Shown piece by piece: positions 9,546-18,483 of a stretch of 64,000 nt of DNA; the stretch's first letter is position 1, and every line of letters begins with the position of its first letter. Origin of the DNA: Clostridium ragsdalei P11 (GTDB taxonomy: Bacteria; Bacillota; Clostridia; Clostridiales; Clostridiaceae); the NCBI RefSeq assembly GCF_001675165.1, contig NZ_LROS01000011.1, positions 62,001-126,000 on the forward strand, given 5' to 3'. A model generated the notes under the pieces. It searched no databases and had not been told where the DNA came from. It worked only from the letters and a program-made list of their open reading frames with translations. The position numbers and the translations under genes are program-made.

Positions 9546-10484
9546 TTAATTTTTTAAATTAATTTCTATTCTTTTCTTACTTGCATACATCTTATCCTTT
9601 TTTAATTGATCTGCCAGTTCTGTTAAACTGCCAAATTTTGATTCATCCCTAATTCTCTCAATAAAATATATCTTTATATTCTTATCATACATGTTTTCAT
9701 TAAAATTAAGTATATGTGTTTCAATGCTCAACTTATTGTCACAGGTAGTCGGATTATAACCTACATTTGTTATACCTTTAAACAAATCATTATTGCATTC
9801 AACTATAGTGTAATATACGCCACCTTTAGGTATAACAAATCTCTTGTCATAATCAAGGTTTACAGTTGGAAATCCTAATTTTCTTCCTAGTTGTTTACCG
9901 TGTATTACCTCACCCTGCAGCATAAAAGGTCTTGTTAAAAGTTTATTCGCTTTTTTTATATCCCCTTCATCGGATATAATAGTTCTTATTATTGAACTAC
10001 TAACTACCTGACCTTTATATTTTACTGAATCTATAACATTTAAAGAAAACTTATGTGCCTTGCTCATTTTTTTAAGTAAGCTTACATCTCCCAAGTTCTT
10101 ATACCCAAATCTATAGTTAAAACCAACTACGAGTCCTTTAGCTCTATAATTGTTTAAAAGATGAATAACAAAATCCTCAGGACATATTTTCATAAATTCT
10201 TCATTAAAGTTAGCCATATTTATTATGTCTAAACCAGCATCTTTCAATACACTTATTTTGGATTCATTATTCATTAAAATTTTAGGAGATACCTCAGGGT
10301 TTATTGTAGAAAGTGGATGATTTTTAAAGGTAAACACCATGCTATTTGCCTTGTTATTTCTTGCAAGTTTAACAGTTTTATTTATAAGGTTTATATGTCC
10401 TAAATGAAGTCCATCAAAACTTCCTAAAGCAATATATGTACTTTTCGTAAAATGTTTTTTAAAATTATCTTCCATTATTATCAT
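9546..10484 (-). CDS. ribF: Bifunctional riboflavin kinase / FAD synthetase
   Basis: Makes FMN from riboflavin and then FAD. The N-terminal nucleotidyltransferase domain has GSFDGLHLGHINLI (HxGH, near residue 22-34) and SSSIIRTIISDG-type motif (VVSSSIIRTII, ~150); the C-terminal kinase domain has GRKLGFPTVNLD and a conserved 'GVYYTIV' strand and 'SIETHILNF' with the catalytic Glu. 312 aa is typical. It begins 2 nt after the truB stop with AGAGG upstream, so it ends the rimP-infB operon. An in-frame ATG three codons downstream is possible. Confidence 0.95.
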   Translation of the reverse strand: MIIMEDNFKKHFTKSTYIALGSFDGLHLGHINLINKTVKLARNNKANSMVFTFKNHPLSTINPEVSPKILMNNESKISVLKDAGLDIINMANFNEEFMKICPEDFVIHLLNNYRAKGLVVGFNYRFGYKNLGDVSLLKKMSKAHKFSLNVIDSVKYKGQVVSSSIIRTIISDEGDIKKANKLLTRPFMLQGEVIHGKQLGRKLGFPTVNLDYDKRFVIPKGGVYYTIVECNNDLFKGITNVGYNPTTCDNKLSIETHILNFNENMYDKNIKIYFIERIRDESKFGSLTELADQLKKDKMYASKKRIEINLKN

Positions 10485-10486
10485 AA

Positions 10487-11368
10487 TTAGTTACCTCTAA
10501 CGAATAATTTTACCATCTTAAATCCAAAAGTTCCCCTACTTCCAATACCTATAAATTTATTTTCATGTATATATACCCTATAGATTTTACCTTCTTGAAC
10601 TTTATCTATAAACTCTTTGTCTTTTATTGTGATACCATTTAAAACGTGTTTTAAATATCTATCTCCAACTATAACCTTAGGATATTCTTCTAGTGCTTTA
10701 TCTACTGGAATAATGTATTTTGATATGCTATCTTTCTGCAGGTCTTCTAGTAAAATGGAATTTGAAATATTAAAATTTCCCGTAGCCATTCTCTTTAGGT
10801 TCCACATTATTCCACCGCAATTTAATTTTTCACCAATATCATGGCATAAACTTCTTATATAAGTTCCTTTAGAACACTTAACTTGAAACACTACATAAGG
10901 TAATTTCATATTAATAATTTCTATAGAATATATGTTGATTTTTCTTTTATTTCTCTCTATTTCTATACCTTGTCTTGCTAAATCATAAAGCTTTTTTCCA
11001 TTAATCTTGATTGCTGAATACATAGGTGGAAGTTGTTCTATTTCCCCTTGAAAACTTAAAATTGTATCTCTTACACTTTTTTCATCAAGCTTAACTTCTA
11101 AAGTATCTACTATAGTTCCTTCCCTATCATAGGTATCCGTATTAACTCCAAGCTTCAACTCGGCTAGATAAATTTTGTGGCTTTTCATTATATAATCTGC
11201 AAATTTTGTGGCACCACCTATACAAATGGGAAGTACTCCTGATGCAATAGGGTCAAGAGTACCTGTGTGGCCAACTTTTTTATTACCTGATATTGATCTA
11301 ATTTTCTTAACTACATCAAAGGAAGTCATTCCAACAGGTTTATTTATGTTTAAAATTCCATCAATCAT
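10487..11368 (-). CDS. truB: tRNA pseudouridine(55) synthase TruB
   Basis: Forms pseudouridine 55 in the T loop of tRNAs. The catalytic motif GHTGTLDPIASGVLPICIG with the nucleophilic Asp is near residue 35; KIYLAELKLG and the KCSKGTYIRSL motif (~170) are also present, with a C-terminal PUA-like region. 293 aa. Its ATG overlaps the nrnA stop by 4 nt (ATGA), and ribF follows after 2 nt, so translation is tightly coupled in the operon. Confidence 0.96.
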   Translation of the reverse strand: MIDGILNINKPVGMTSFDVVKKIRSISGNKKVGHTGTLDPIASGVLPICIGGATKFADYIMKSHKIYLAELKLGVNTDTYDREGTIVDTLEVKLDEKSVRDTILSFQGEIEQLPPMYSAIKINGKKLYDLARQGIEIERNKRKINIYSIEIINMKLPYVVFQVKCSKGTYIRSLCHDIGEKLNCGGIMWNLKRMATGNFNISNSILLEDLQKDSISKYIIPVDKALEEYPKVIVGDRYLKHVLNGITIKDKEFIDKVQEGKIYRVYIHENKFIGIGSRGTFGFKMVKLFVRGN

Positions 11369-12327
11369 ATCAGTTCTTTCTCAACCTCTTTTAATATCAT
11401 ATCTTTTACTTCATCTATAGATTTATCACTAACTGCAAGACCACTTGCTCTTACATGTCCCCCGCCATTGAATTTTTCTGCTATCTTTCTTACATCTACC
11501 TTTGATTTAGACCTCAAACTTACTTTTATCTTATCTTCTACTTCCTTTAACAAAATTCCAACTTCTACAGTATTCACCTTCATGCCTATATTTACAATAT
11601 CTGAAGTGTCTGTATCTCCTTCTATACCAACTTGAGACAGCATATCTTTAGTGATACTTATTACACAGATACTGTCTTTTATAAGCTCCATACTCTCAAT
11701 TGCTTTTCCATAAAGTTTTATTCTACTAAACTTCTTGTTTTCAAAAATTATCCTGTGAATTTCACTAAAATCCATACCTGTATTTATCAAATCTCCTGCT
11801 ATAGTATGGGTTACACAAGTAGTTGAGGGATATCTAAAGGATCCGCTGTCTGTTATTATTGAAGTATAAAGACACTGAGCTATATTTTTATCCAGTTCAA
11901 CATCCATAAGTTTTAATAACTGATATACTATTTCAGATACAGCAGCTGCATTAGTATCTACATAGTTTAAATTTCCATATAACTCATTTGTTAGATGATG
12001 GTCTATATTTATTACAGTATAGCTTCCTTGCTCAAATTTCAAATCTGCATTTATTCTTTTTACATCTCCGCAATCAAGCACTATAACACATTCTACTTCA
12101 GGGTCCACTTCAAACTTTTTGCCATTTATATTTTCACTATAGGGTAAAAAGCTGAAACTCTCCGGAATTTTTTCCTTTGAGAGTATTTCAACTTCCTTTC
12201 CCAATTTTCTCATGCCTTGAAATAGTGCTAAAGAACTTCCTATAGAATCACCATCTGGAGAAGAATGAAAAGTAATTGCAATTTTATTACTTCTTCTTAT
12301 CTCACTTATAATATCATTCATTATCAT
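11365..12327 (-). CDS. nrnA: DHH-family bifunctional oligoribonuclease / pAp phosphatase NrnA
   Basis: Degrades nano-RNA to mononucleotides and can dephosphorylate pAp. DHH motifs in order: HSSPDGDSIGSS (motif I), VIVLDCGDVKR (II), NIDHHLTN (DHH, III), then the DHHA1 domain with GGGHVRASGLAV near the C-terminus. The frame allows several closely spaced ATGs (12336, 12327, 12321) inside the end of rbfA; ATG 12327 is 10 nt from AGGAG and is preferred. It is co-directional and overlaps both rbfA and truB, an arrangement common in Firmicutes. Confidence 0.92.
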   Translation of the reverse strand: MIMNDIISEIRRSNKIAITFHSSPDGDSIGSSLALFQGMRKLGKEVEILSKEKIPESFSFLPYSENINGKKFEVDPEVECVIVLDCGDVKRINADLKFEQGSYTVINIDHHLTNELYGNLNYVDTNAAAVSEIVYQLLKLMDVELDKNIAQCLYTSIITDSGSFRYPSTTCVTHTIAGDLINTGMDFSEIHRIIFENKKFSRIKLYGKAIESMELIKDSICVISITKDMLSQVGIEGDTDTSDIVNIGMKVNTVEVGILLKEVEDKIKVSLRSKSKVDVRKIAEKFNGGGHVRASGLAVSDKSIDEVKDMILKEVEKELI

Positions 12328-12679
12328 TTTTCTCATTCTCCTTTATCTCTTGGAGAATTTTATCTATATGCATGCCGTATTCTATAGTATTGTCCAGTTC
12401 TATAATTATTTCTGGAGTATTTCTAAGTTTTACTCTATGCCCAACTTCTCTCCTTATAAAACCTGCTGAATTTTTAAGTGCCTCAAAAGTATCTTCCTTT
12501 GATTTGCCTTCACCATAAACGCTCACATATACTTTTGCATATTTTTGATCTTTTGTAACATCAACCTTAGTAACACTTATCATAGCAGTAACTCTAGGAT
12601 CCTTGATATCATTTCTAATTATATTGCTTATTTCCTTTTTCATTTCTTCGTTTATTCTTCCACTTCTGTAGTTAGTCAT
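12314..12679 (-). CDS. rbfA: 30S ribosome-binding factor A
   Basis: Small KH-like protein that assists late 30S maturation at the 16S 5' helix. The 121 residues match the family throughout: EMKKEISNIIRNDIKDPRV, VTKVDVTKDQKYAKVYVSV, and RREVGHRVKLRNTPEIIIELDNTIEYGMHID. It lies between infB and nrnA, its usual place. The last codons overlap the start of nrnA. Confidence 0.96.
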   Translation of the reverse strand: MTNYRSGRINEEMKKEISNIIRNDIKDPRVTAMISVTKVDVTKDQKYAKVYVSVYGEGKSKEDTFEALKNSAGFIRREVGHRVKLRNTPEIIIELDNTIEYGMHIDKILQEIKENEKNDNE

Positions 12680-12697
12680 AAACTACCACCTCACTAT

Positions 12698-14800
12698 TTA
12701 TAACTCTTTTTTCTTAATTTCCTCCATGGTATAAGCTTCAACTATGTCTCCATCTTTTATATCATTGAACTTATCAATAGAAAGTCCGCATTCATATCCT
12801 TCTGCTACTTCCTTTACATCATCTTTAAATCTCTTTAGGGAAGCAAGCTCAGACTCAAATATAACTATACCATCCCTTATTATCCTTACCTGGGAGTTTC
12901 TAACTATCTTTCCTTCCTGTACATAACATCCTGCAATAGTTCCTACATTGGATATTTTATAAGTCTGCCTAATCTCAGCTTTTCCAAGCACAACTTCTTT
13001 ATAATCAGGTTCAAGCATACCAACCATAGCAGCCTTTATATCTTCTATTGCATTATATATAACTCTATAAGTTTTTATATCAACTGATTCTTTTTCTGCC
13101 GCTGCCTGAGCATTGCTATCAGGTCTAACATTAAATCCTATTATTATAGCATTTGATGCAGATGCTAATGTGACGTCTGTTTCTGTTATAGCACCAACTG
13201 CTCCATGAAGTACTCTTACCTTAACCTCTTCATTTGATAATTTTTGAAGAGATTGTTTTAATGCCTCTATAGATCCCTGTACGTCTGCCTTAACTATTAT
13301 GTTAAGTTCCTTTACTTTTCCCTCTTTTATTTGATTGTAAAGATCCTCCAGAGAAACTTTATGAGCGGACTGCAGATATTCCTCTCTTACCTTTTGTTTT
13401 CTCTTTGCTGCTATATCCCTTGCAGTCTTTTCATCTTTAACTTGATGAAATCTGTCTCCTGCTGCAGGCACTTCTGATAATCCAAGTATCTCTACTGGTA
13501 TAGAAGGTCCTGCAATTTTAATTTTCTTTCCTTTATCATCAAACATAGCTCTAATTCTACCATAAGTACTTCCAACTATTATAGAATCTCCAACATGAAG
13601 AGTTCCATTTTGAACAAGAAGTGTAGCAACTGCTCCTCTTCCCTTATCCAGTTTTGCTTCTATTACTGTTCCCTTTGCATTTCTATGAGGATTTGCCTTA
13701 ATTTCCTGCATTTCAGCAGTTAAAAGTACCATTTCAAGTAAACTATCAATACCTTCTTTAGTATGAGCAGACACTGGTACACATATAGTATCTCCACCCC
13801 AGTCCTCTGGTATTAGCCCATAATCGGATAATTCCTGTTTAACTTTATCTACATTAGCTCCTGGTCTATCTATTTTATTTATAGCTACTACTATAGGTAC
13901 ATTTGCAGCTTTACAGTGATTTATTGCTTCTGCAGTTTGCGGCATTATTCCATCATCTGCAGCTACAACTAAAATAACTATATCTGTAATTTGAGCTCCT
14001 CTTGCTCTCATGGCAGTAAAAGCTTCGTGACCTGGAGTATCTAAGAAAGTTATCTTTTCTCCATTTATATTAACAGTATAAGCACCTATGTGCTGGGTTA
14101 TACCTCCAGCTTCTGTCTCAGTTACTTTTGATTTCCTTATAGCATCTAAAAGAGAAGTCTTACCATGGTCAACGTGTCCCATAACAGTTATAACTGGCGG
14201 TCTTTTTTCTGAATTAGGATCATCATCCTCAGCATCTTCTTGTTCTACTTCTTGTTCCACTGCTTCCTTATTAATGTCTTCTTCTTTTCGAAGTACGGTT
14301 ACATCAAATTTTTCTCCTAATTTTTCAGCTGTACTAAAATCTATTTCTTGATTTATAGCTGCCATTACTCCCATAAATATAAGTTGTTTAATAACTTCTG
14401 TAGATGGTTTACCTATTTTTTCAGAAAACTCTTTTACAGTTATAGTGTCTTCCATTTCTATTTCAGCTCTTTCAGTTTCTTGTAACTCTCCATCCTTTGA
14501 TTCTTTCTTTCCTTGAGTGTTTTTACTCTTAGTATTATTTTTAACACCTATAGTTTTCTTTTTAACTTTTGGAGAATTTTCCTGCACTAAATTTTTGTAT
14601 TTATCCTCTATGCCCTCTTCTCCGTCTTCGCTGCTTTCATTTTCTTCCATAAATTCTTTAATTAGTTCTGCATCTTCCTCTTCTATTACGCTCATATGGT
14701 TTTTCACTTTTACTCCAAACTCATCTAGAAGTATGGATATTAATGTTTTACTGGATATATTTAACTCTTTGGCTAATTCATATATTCTTATTTTTGACAA
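12698..14800 (-). CDS. infB: Translation initiation factor IF-2
   Basis: GTPase that places initiator tRNA on the ribosome. Two IF2_N modules (near residues 3-50 and 110-160) flank a charged linker; the G domain holds [14 protein letters not shown] (G1, ~210), [12 protein letters not shown] (G3) and NKIDRPGA (G4), followed by the beta-barrel domains II-IV. At 700 aa it is a compact Clostridium-type IF-2. An upstream GTG (14809) is in frame, but it lies against the SD; TTG 14800 is 8 nt from GGGGG and restores the family N-terminus (M)[13 protein letters not shown]. Member of the rimP-nusA operon. Confidence 0.96.
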   Translation of the reverse strand: MSKIRIYELAKELNISSKTLISILLDEFGVKVKNHMSVIEEEDAELIKEFMEENESSEDGEEGIEDKYKNLVQENSPKVKKKTIGVKNNTKSKNTQGKKESKDGELQETERAEIEMEDTITVKEFSEKIGKPSTEVIKQLIFMGVMAAINQEIDFSTAEKLGEKFDVTVLRKEEDINKEAVEQEVEQEDAEDDDPNSEKRPPVITVMGHVDHGKTSLLDAIRKSKVTETEAGGITQHIGAYTVNINGEKITFLDTPGHEAFTAMRARGAQITDIVILVVAADDGIMPQTAEAINHCKAANVPIVVAINKIDRPGANVDKVKQELSDYGLIPEDWGGDTICVPVSAHTKEGIDSLLEMVLLTAEMQEIKANPHRNAKGTVIEAKLDKGRGAVATLLVQNGTLHVGDSIIVGSTYGRIRAMFDDKGKKIKIAGPSIPVEILGLSEVPAAGDRFHQVKDEKTARDIAAKRKQKVREEYLQSAHKVSLEDLYNQIKEGKVKELNIIVKADVQGSIEALKQSLQKLSNEEVKVRVLHGAVGAITETDVTLASASNAIIIGFNVRPDSNAQAAAEKESVDIKTYRVIYNAIEDIKAAMVGMLEPDYKEVVLGKAEIRQTYKISNVGTIAGCYVQEGKIVRNSQVRIIRDGIVIFESELASLKRFKDDVKEVAEGYECGLSIDKFNDIKDGDIVEAYTMEEIKKKEL

Positions 14801-14817
14801 ATTATACACCCCCGAAA

Positions 14818-15135
14818 CTAAAGTTTCTCATTTTTCTTCAATAAATTCATTAGTGCCTTACCCATGTTTTTATCTGTAACCCCTACAACTTTTATTTCAC
14901 TTGATCCAATTGCATTTCCAATTTCTTCTCCAGTATATATTGTCTTTACAACTGGTACTTTATATTTATCATTGTAGTTTAAAAATTTTTCCCATGTATT
15001 TTTAGAAACATCTTGAGACATTATCACAAAATGCACTCTATTCCTCCTAATTGCTTCTTCACATTTATTATATCCTTCTAAAAGTTTTCCTGCACGCTTT
15101 ATTAATCCCATAAACTGAAGAAATTTATCTACCAT
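14818..15135 (-). CDS. rplGA: YlxQ, ribosomal L7Ae/L30e-like RNA-binding protein
   Basis: 105-residue L7Ae-fold protein that binds kink-turn RNA; B. subtilis YlxQ is the homologue in this same operon slot. Recognisable segments are [40 protein letters not shown] and [19 protein letters not shown]. Its start overlaps the end of ylxR by 11 nt, showing translational coupling. The precise RNA target is not established. Confidence 0.88.
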   Translation of the reverse strand: MVDKFLQFMGLIKRAGKLLEGYNKCEEAIRRNRVHFVIMSQDVSKNTWEKFLNYNDKYKVPVVKTIYTGEEIGNAIGSSEIKVVGVTDKNMGKALMNLLKKNEKL

Positions 15136-15394
15136 TTTCTATCTGTTCCTTTAAACTTTGGTATAAGGTTTCGTCTATCTGAATTTCAAGATTTTTCTGG
15201 AGCCTTTTGTTCTTAAAAGCTTTCTCCAAACATTCAACATTTTTGCATACATAGGCTCCCCTACCATTTTTCTTTCCTGTAGGGTCTACAGAAACTTCAC
15301 CCTCTTTGCTTTTTACTATTCGTATGAGTTCTTTTTTGGGCTTCATTTCCATGCATCCTGTACACATTCTCTGTGGTACTTTTTTTTGCTTCAT
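15125..15394 (-). CDS. ylxR: YlxR (DUF448) nucleic-acid-binding protein
   Basis: Small basic protein of the YlxR/RnpM family, reported to bind RNase P RNA in Bacillus. Family motif: PQRMCTGCMEMKPKKELIRIV, then DPTGKKNGRGAYVC and a C-terminal helix. The frame opens at 15406, but ATG 15394 follows AAGGTGG by 8 nt and yields MKQKKVPQR; 89 aa. It is wedged between nusA and ylxQ as in most Firmicutes. Confidence 0.9.
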   Translation of the reverse strand: MKQKKVPQRMCTGCMEMKPKKELIRIVKSKEGEVSVDPTGKKNGRGAYVCKNVECLEKAFKNKRLQKNLEIQIDETLYQSLKEQIENGR

Positions 15395-15411
15395 TCTAAA
15401 CACCACCTTAA

Positions 15412-16476
15412 TTAATTTTCTTCATCTTGCGTCTCAGCCTGTGATTTGCTCTTTATGTCTATTTTCCATCCTGTAAGTTTTGCTGCCAGTCTTACATTTT
15501 GACCTTCTTTACCTATAGCCAGAGATAACTGATTGTCATCTACTACAATTTGTGCAAATTTAATGTCTTCATTTAAATCCACATCTAATACCTTAGCAGG
15601 GCTTAGGGAATTAGCTATATACTCTTCTGGAAGTTTGCTCCATTTTATTATATCTATCTTTTCATTTTTTAGCTCGTTTACTATATTTTGAACCCTTACT
15701 CCTTTAGGTCCTACACAAGCTCCCATAGGATCTACATTTTCATCATTAGAGTGTACTGCAATTTTTGTTCTAGAGCCAGCTTCCCTTGCTATGGACTTTA
15801 TATCAACCGTTCCATCAAATATTTCAGGTACCTCTAGTTCAAACAATCTCTTTATAAGTCCAGGATGAGTTCTTGATATTACAATTTGAGCTCCTTTTGT
15901 AGTATTCTTTACCTCAATAATATATAATTTCAGTTTGTCATTGAAGTTATACTTTTCTCCCGGTATCTGTTCATTTGGTCCAAGTACTGCTTCTGTCTTT
16001 CCTAAGTCTATAAGTACATTGTTTTTATCTTTTCTTATGACTGTACCTGTTATTATATCGTCTTCCTTTTCCGCAAAATCACTGTATATAATTCTTCTTT
16101 CTTCTTCTTTTATCCTCTGTATAACTACTTGTTTTGCAGCCTGTGCAGCTACCCTTCCAAATTTTCTAGGTGTAACTTCTATGTTTGCTATATCACCTAC
16201 CTCATAACTTGAATCCATGCCTTTAGCATCTTCTACACTTATCTCACCGAATTTATCACAAACTTCCTCTACTACATTTTTTTGTGAATACACATGAATT
16301 TCTCCATTTTCTCTATTCATAGTAACCTTAACATTTTGGCTACCTACTCCATGCCCCATATAATTCTTTTTATACGCAGCTACTAATGCATCCTCTATGG
16401 TAGTAAATAGTAAATCCTCACTTATTCCCTTTTCCTTAACTATTTCTTTTAAGGCCTCTATAAACTCCTGATTCAT
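15412..16476 (-). CDS. nusA: Transcription termination/antitermination protein NusA
   Basis: RNA polymerase-associated elongation factor. Order: N-terminal RNAP-binding domain (1-125), S1 domain (GTVIRKDKNNVLIDLGKTEAVLG, ~135-200), KH1 (ESGSRTKIAV-type, here AREAGSRTKIAVHS) with MGACVGPKGVRVQNIV, and KH2 (SLAIGKEGQNVRLAAKLTGWKIDI). At 354 aa it lacks the C-terminal acidic repeats of enterobacterial NusA, as is normal for Firmicutes. Good SD GGGAGG. It follows rimP by 17 nt. Confidence 0.97.
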   Translation of the reverse strand: MNQEFIEALKEIVKEKGISEDLLFTTIEDALVAAYKKNYMGHGVGSQNVKVTMNRENGEIHVYSQKNVVEEVCDKFGEISVEDAKGMDSSYEVGDIANIEVTPRKFGRVAAQAAKQVVIQRIKEEERRIIYSDFAEKEDDIITGTVIRKDKNNVLIDLGKTEAVLGPNEQIPGEKYNFNDKLKLYIIEVKNTTKGAQIVISRTHPGLIKRLFELEVPEIFDGTVDIKSIAREAGSRTKIAVHSNDENVDPMGACVGPKGVRVQNIVNELKNEKIDIIKWSKLPEEYIANSLSPAKVLDVDLNEDIKFAQIVVDDNQLSLAIGKEGQNVRLAAKLTGWKIDIKSKSQAETQDEEN

Positions 16477-16493
16477 TTTAAAATATACCTCCC

Positions 16494-16958
16494 CTAAAAA
16501 TCACCTTTTAAATTTACGTTTAAAATTTTGTCCCTTGGAATAGCGATATCTTCTTCTTCACATTTTATCTTCAATTCCTCTGAATTAAAATCCAGAAGTT
16601 CCCCCTCATACTTTTTCTTTCCTTTTAAAAGTCCTGATATATTAACCTGTACGCTATATCCAATGTATCTTTTTAAGTGTTCTTCCGTATATAGCTTTCT
16701 CTCTAAACCTGGCGATGAAACTTCTAGGTAATAAGGATCTTTTATAGGATCTTCTTTATCCAACATATCACTAACTGCTCTACTTACACTTTCACAATCT
16801 TCTAACGATATGTTTCCTTCTCTTTTATCTATGTATATTCTTAAATAATTATTGTTACCTTCTTTTTTAAACTCTAAATAGTATAATTCATAATTTAAAT
16901 TATTAACTATAGGCTGTATTAATGCTGACATTCTTTCCATAAAAGTATTTTTTGTCAT
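16494..16958 (-). CDS. rimP: Ribosome maturation factor RimP
   Basis: 30S maturation factor acting on the head domain and S12 incorporation. 154 aa with the two-domain RimP fold: [41 protein letters not shown], and [19 protein letters not shown]. First gene of the rimP-nusA-infB operon; a promoter (16994-17023) and two terminators upstream mark the unit's start. SD GGAGG lies 6 nt before ATG 16958. Confidence 0.95.
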   Translation of the reverse strand: MTKNTFMERMSALIQPIVNNLNYELYYLEFKKEGNNNYLRIYIDKREGNISLEDCESVSRAVSDMLDKEDPIKDPYYLEVSSPGLERKLYTEEHLKRYIGYSVQVNISGLLKGKKKYEGELLDFNSEELKIKCEEEDIAIPRDKILNVNLKGDF

Positions 16959-16993
16959 TTAAATCCTCCTCTATTTACAGGTTATACGTTTAT

Positions 16994-17023
16994 GTTATAC
17001 AATCTTGCTAAAAAAAATGTTAA
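16994..17023 (-). promoter_or_regulatory. Candidate promoter of the rimP-nusA-infB operon
   Basis: Minus strand: TTAACA (17018-17023), 18-nt spacer containing a T8 tract, TATAAC (16994-16999). It is the only good sigma-A match between the upstream terminators and rimP. Confidence 0.5.
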
Positions 17024-17040
17024 ATAGCTAATTAAATTTA

Positions 17041-17064
17041 AAAACGCAACTTTCGCTGCGTTTT
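17041..17064 (-). terminator. Second terminator downstream of ispG
   Basis: AAAACGCA/TGCGTTTT, an 8-bp stem around an 8-nt loop, followed on the minus strand by a T-run (GCGTTTTTAAATTT). The symmetrical A/T flanks could let it act on both strands. Confidence 0.75.
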
Positions 17065-17077
17065 TCACAAATAGAAA

Positions 17078-17097
17078 GAGCGGGTTAAAACCCACTC
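17078..17097 (-). terminator. First terminator downstream of ispG
   Basis: Minus-strand GAGTGGGTT pairs with AACCCGCTC (one G-U pair), then TTTCTATTTG. It lies 14 nt before the terminator at 17041-17064, giving a tandem pair that isolates the rimP operon from ispG. Confidence 0.7.
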
Positions 17098-17222
17098 CTA
17101 CATTCTAAATAAACTTCTGTAGATTTACCATTTATATTTTAACACACTGTAATTCTTATTTCAAGAAAAATTATTCACAAGGTTACCCAAAATGTAAATA
17201 ATTTGAATTAATCATGCAAAAT

Positions 17223-18272
17223 TTAAATGTTTTTTATCTCTTCTATAAGTGATTCTACTAAATTTTCCTCACTTACTTTTTTTACTATTTTTCCTTTTTT
17301 AAATATAATGCCTTCACCTTTTCCACCTGCTATACCAATATCCGCTTCCCTAGCCTCACCTGGTCCATTTACTACACATCCCATAACTGCAACCTTTATG
17401 TTTTTATGCATATTTAAAAGTCTTTTTTCCACTTGCTCAGCTATTTTAATTAAATCAATTTCAGTTCTGCCACAGGTAGGACATGATATAAATTCCACAC
17501 CTTCTTTTATAAGTCCACAAGATTTTAATATTTCTTTTCCCACTCTTACTTCTTCCACTGGATTTCCTGTAAGGGATACTCTTATAGTGTCTCCTATACC
17601 TTCCATCAAAAGAGTACCTATGCCTATGCTCGATTTTATAGTTCCGCGCCAAATAGTTCCTGCTTCTGTTACTCCAAGGTGAAGTGGATAATCTACAATT
17701 TGAGATATTTTTCTGTAACTTTCTACCATTTGATTTACATTTGAAGATTTTATGGATATGACTATATCATAAAATCCTACATTTTCTAATATTTTTACAT
17801 GTTCTAAGGCACTATCTACTAGTGCATCTGAACAAACTCTACCATATTTATTTAAAATATCCTTTTTTAATGATCCAGAGTTTACCCCTATTCTAATTGG
17901 AATATTAGCTTCTTTTGCTGCTCTTGCCACTTCTCGTACTCTTTCTATGTTTCCAATATTTCCAGGATTTATTCTAAGTGCAGATATTCCATTTTCTATA
18001 CATTTAAGTGCCAGCTTATAATCAAAATGTATATCTGCTACAAGTGGAATATCTACTTTTTCTATGATTTTTTTCATGGAACTGCAAGCTATATCGTCAG
18101 GCACTGCACATCTGACGATATCACAACCTGCTTCTTTTAGCTCAAATATCTGAGCTGTAGTGGTTTCTACATTCCTAGTATCTGTATTTGTCATAGACTG
18201 TACGGCTACTGGAAAATCTCCACCCAAAAATATATTGCCCACTTTTACTGTTTTCTTTTTTGCTCTATTCAA
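17223..18272 (-). CDS. ispG: 4-hydroxy-3-methylbut-2-en-1-yl diphosphate synthase (IspG/GcpE)
   Basis: [4Fe-4S] enzyme of the MEP isoprenoid pathway converting MEcPP to HMBPP. The TIM-barrel part has VGNIFLGGDFPVAVQSMTNTDT and ADIHFDYKLAL; the cluster cysteines are in ISCPTCGRTEIDL and VMGCVVNGPGEA near the C-terminus. 349 aa, as in other bacteria without the plant insertion. Start is TTG 18272 after GGTGG; no better ATG is near. It lies after dxr and rseP but is separated from rseP by a 211-bp repeat-containing gap. Confidence 0.96.
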   Translation of the reverse strand: MNRAKKKTVKVGNIFLGGDFPVAVQSMTNTDTRNVETTTAQIFELKEAGCDIVRCAVPDDIACSSMKKIIEKVDIPLVADIHFDYKLALKCIENGISALRINPGNIGNIERVREVARAAKEANIPIRIGVNSGSLKKDILNKYGRVCSDALVDSALEHVKILENVGFYDIVISIKSSNVNQMVESYRKISQIVDYPLHLGVTEAGTIWRGTIKSSIGIGTLLMEGIGDTIRVSLTGNPVEEVRVGKEILKSCGLIKEGVEFISCPTCGRTEIDLIKIAEQVEKRLLNMHKNIKVAVMGCVVNGPGEAREADIGIAGGKGEGIIFKKGKIVKKVSEENLVESLIEEIKNI

Positions 18273-18292
18273 AATTTCACCACCAATTTATT

Positions 18293-18468
18293 CAATTCAC
18301 AATTCACAATTCACAATTCACAGTTCACAGTTCACAATTTCGGTAGTTTTTTCATTAATACTATGAAAAATCTAAAAACTAAGTAGTATGAACATTAAAT
18401 TTTTAGATTTTCTGTTACCACAGAAAATCATGCTTAATTGTAAATTGTGCATAGTACATTGTGAATTG
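18293..18468. repeat. MITE-like element with heptamer array between rseP and ispG
   Basis: Perfect 11-bp terminal inverted repeats CAATTCACAAT (18293-18303) and ATTGTGAATTG (18458-18468). Inside the left end are six tandem heptamers TTCACA(A/G) at 18296-18337, and the right half has a 10-bp perfect hairpin GATTTTCTGT/ACAGAAAATC (18408-18431). No ORF. The structure resembles a small non-autonomous element; similar TTCACAA-type repeats are common in clostridial intergenic DNA. Confidence 0.6.
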
Positions 18469-18483
18469 ATTTTTTAGTATTAC

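Noticed and set aside
17227-17682. 151-aa plus-strand ORF opposite ispG
   Set aside because: Antisense shadow of ispG; Ser/Pro/Phe-rich, no ribosome binding site.
18296-18337. Six tandem heptamers considered as a CRISPR-like array
   Set aside because: Units are 7 bp with no spacers and no cas genes; it is a simple tandem repeat within an inverted-repeat element.
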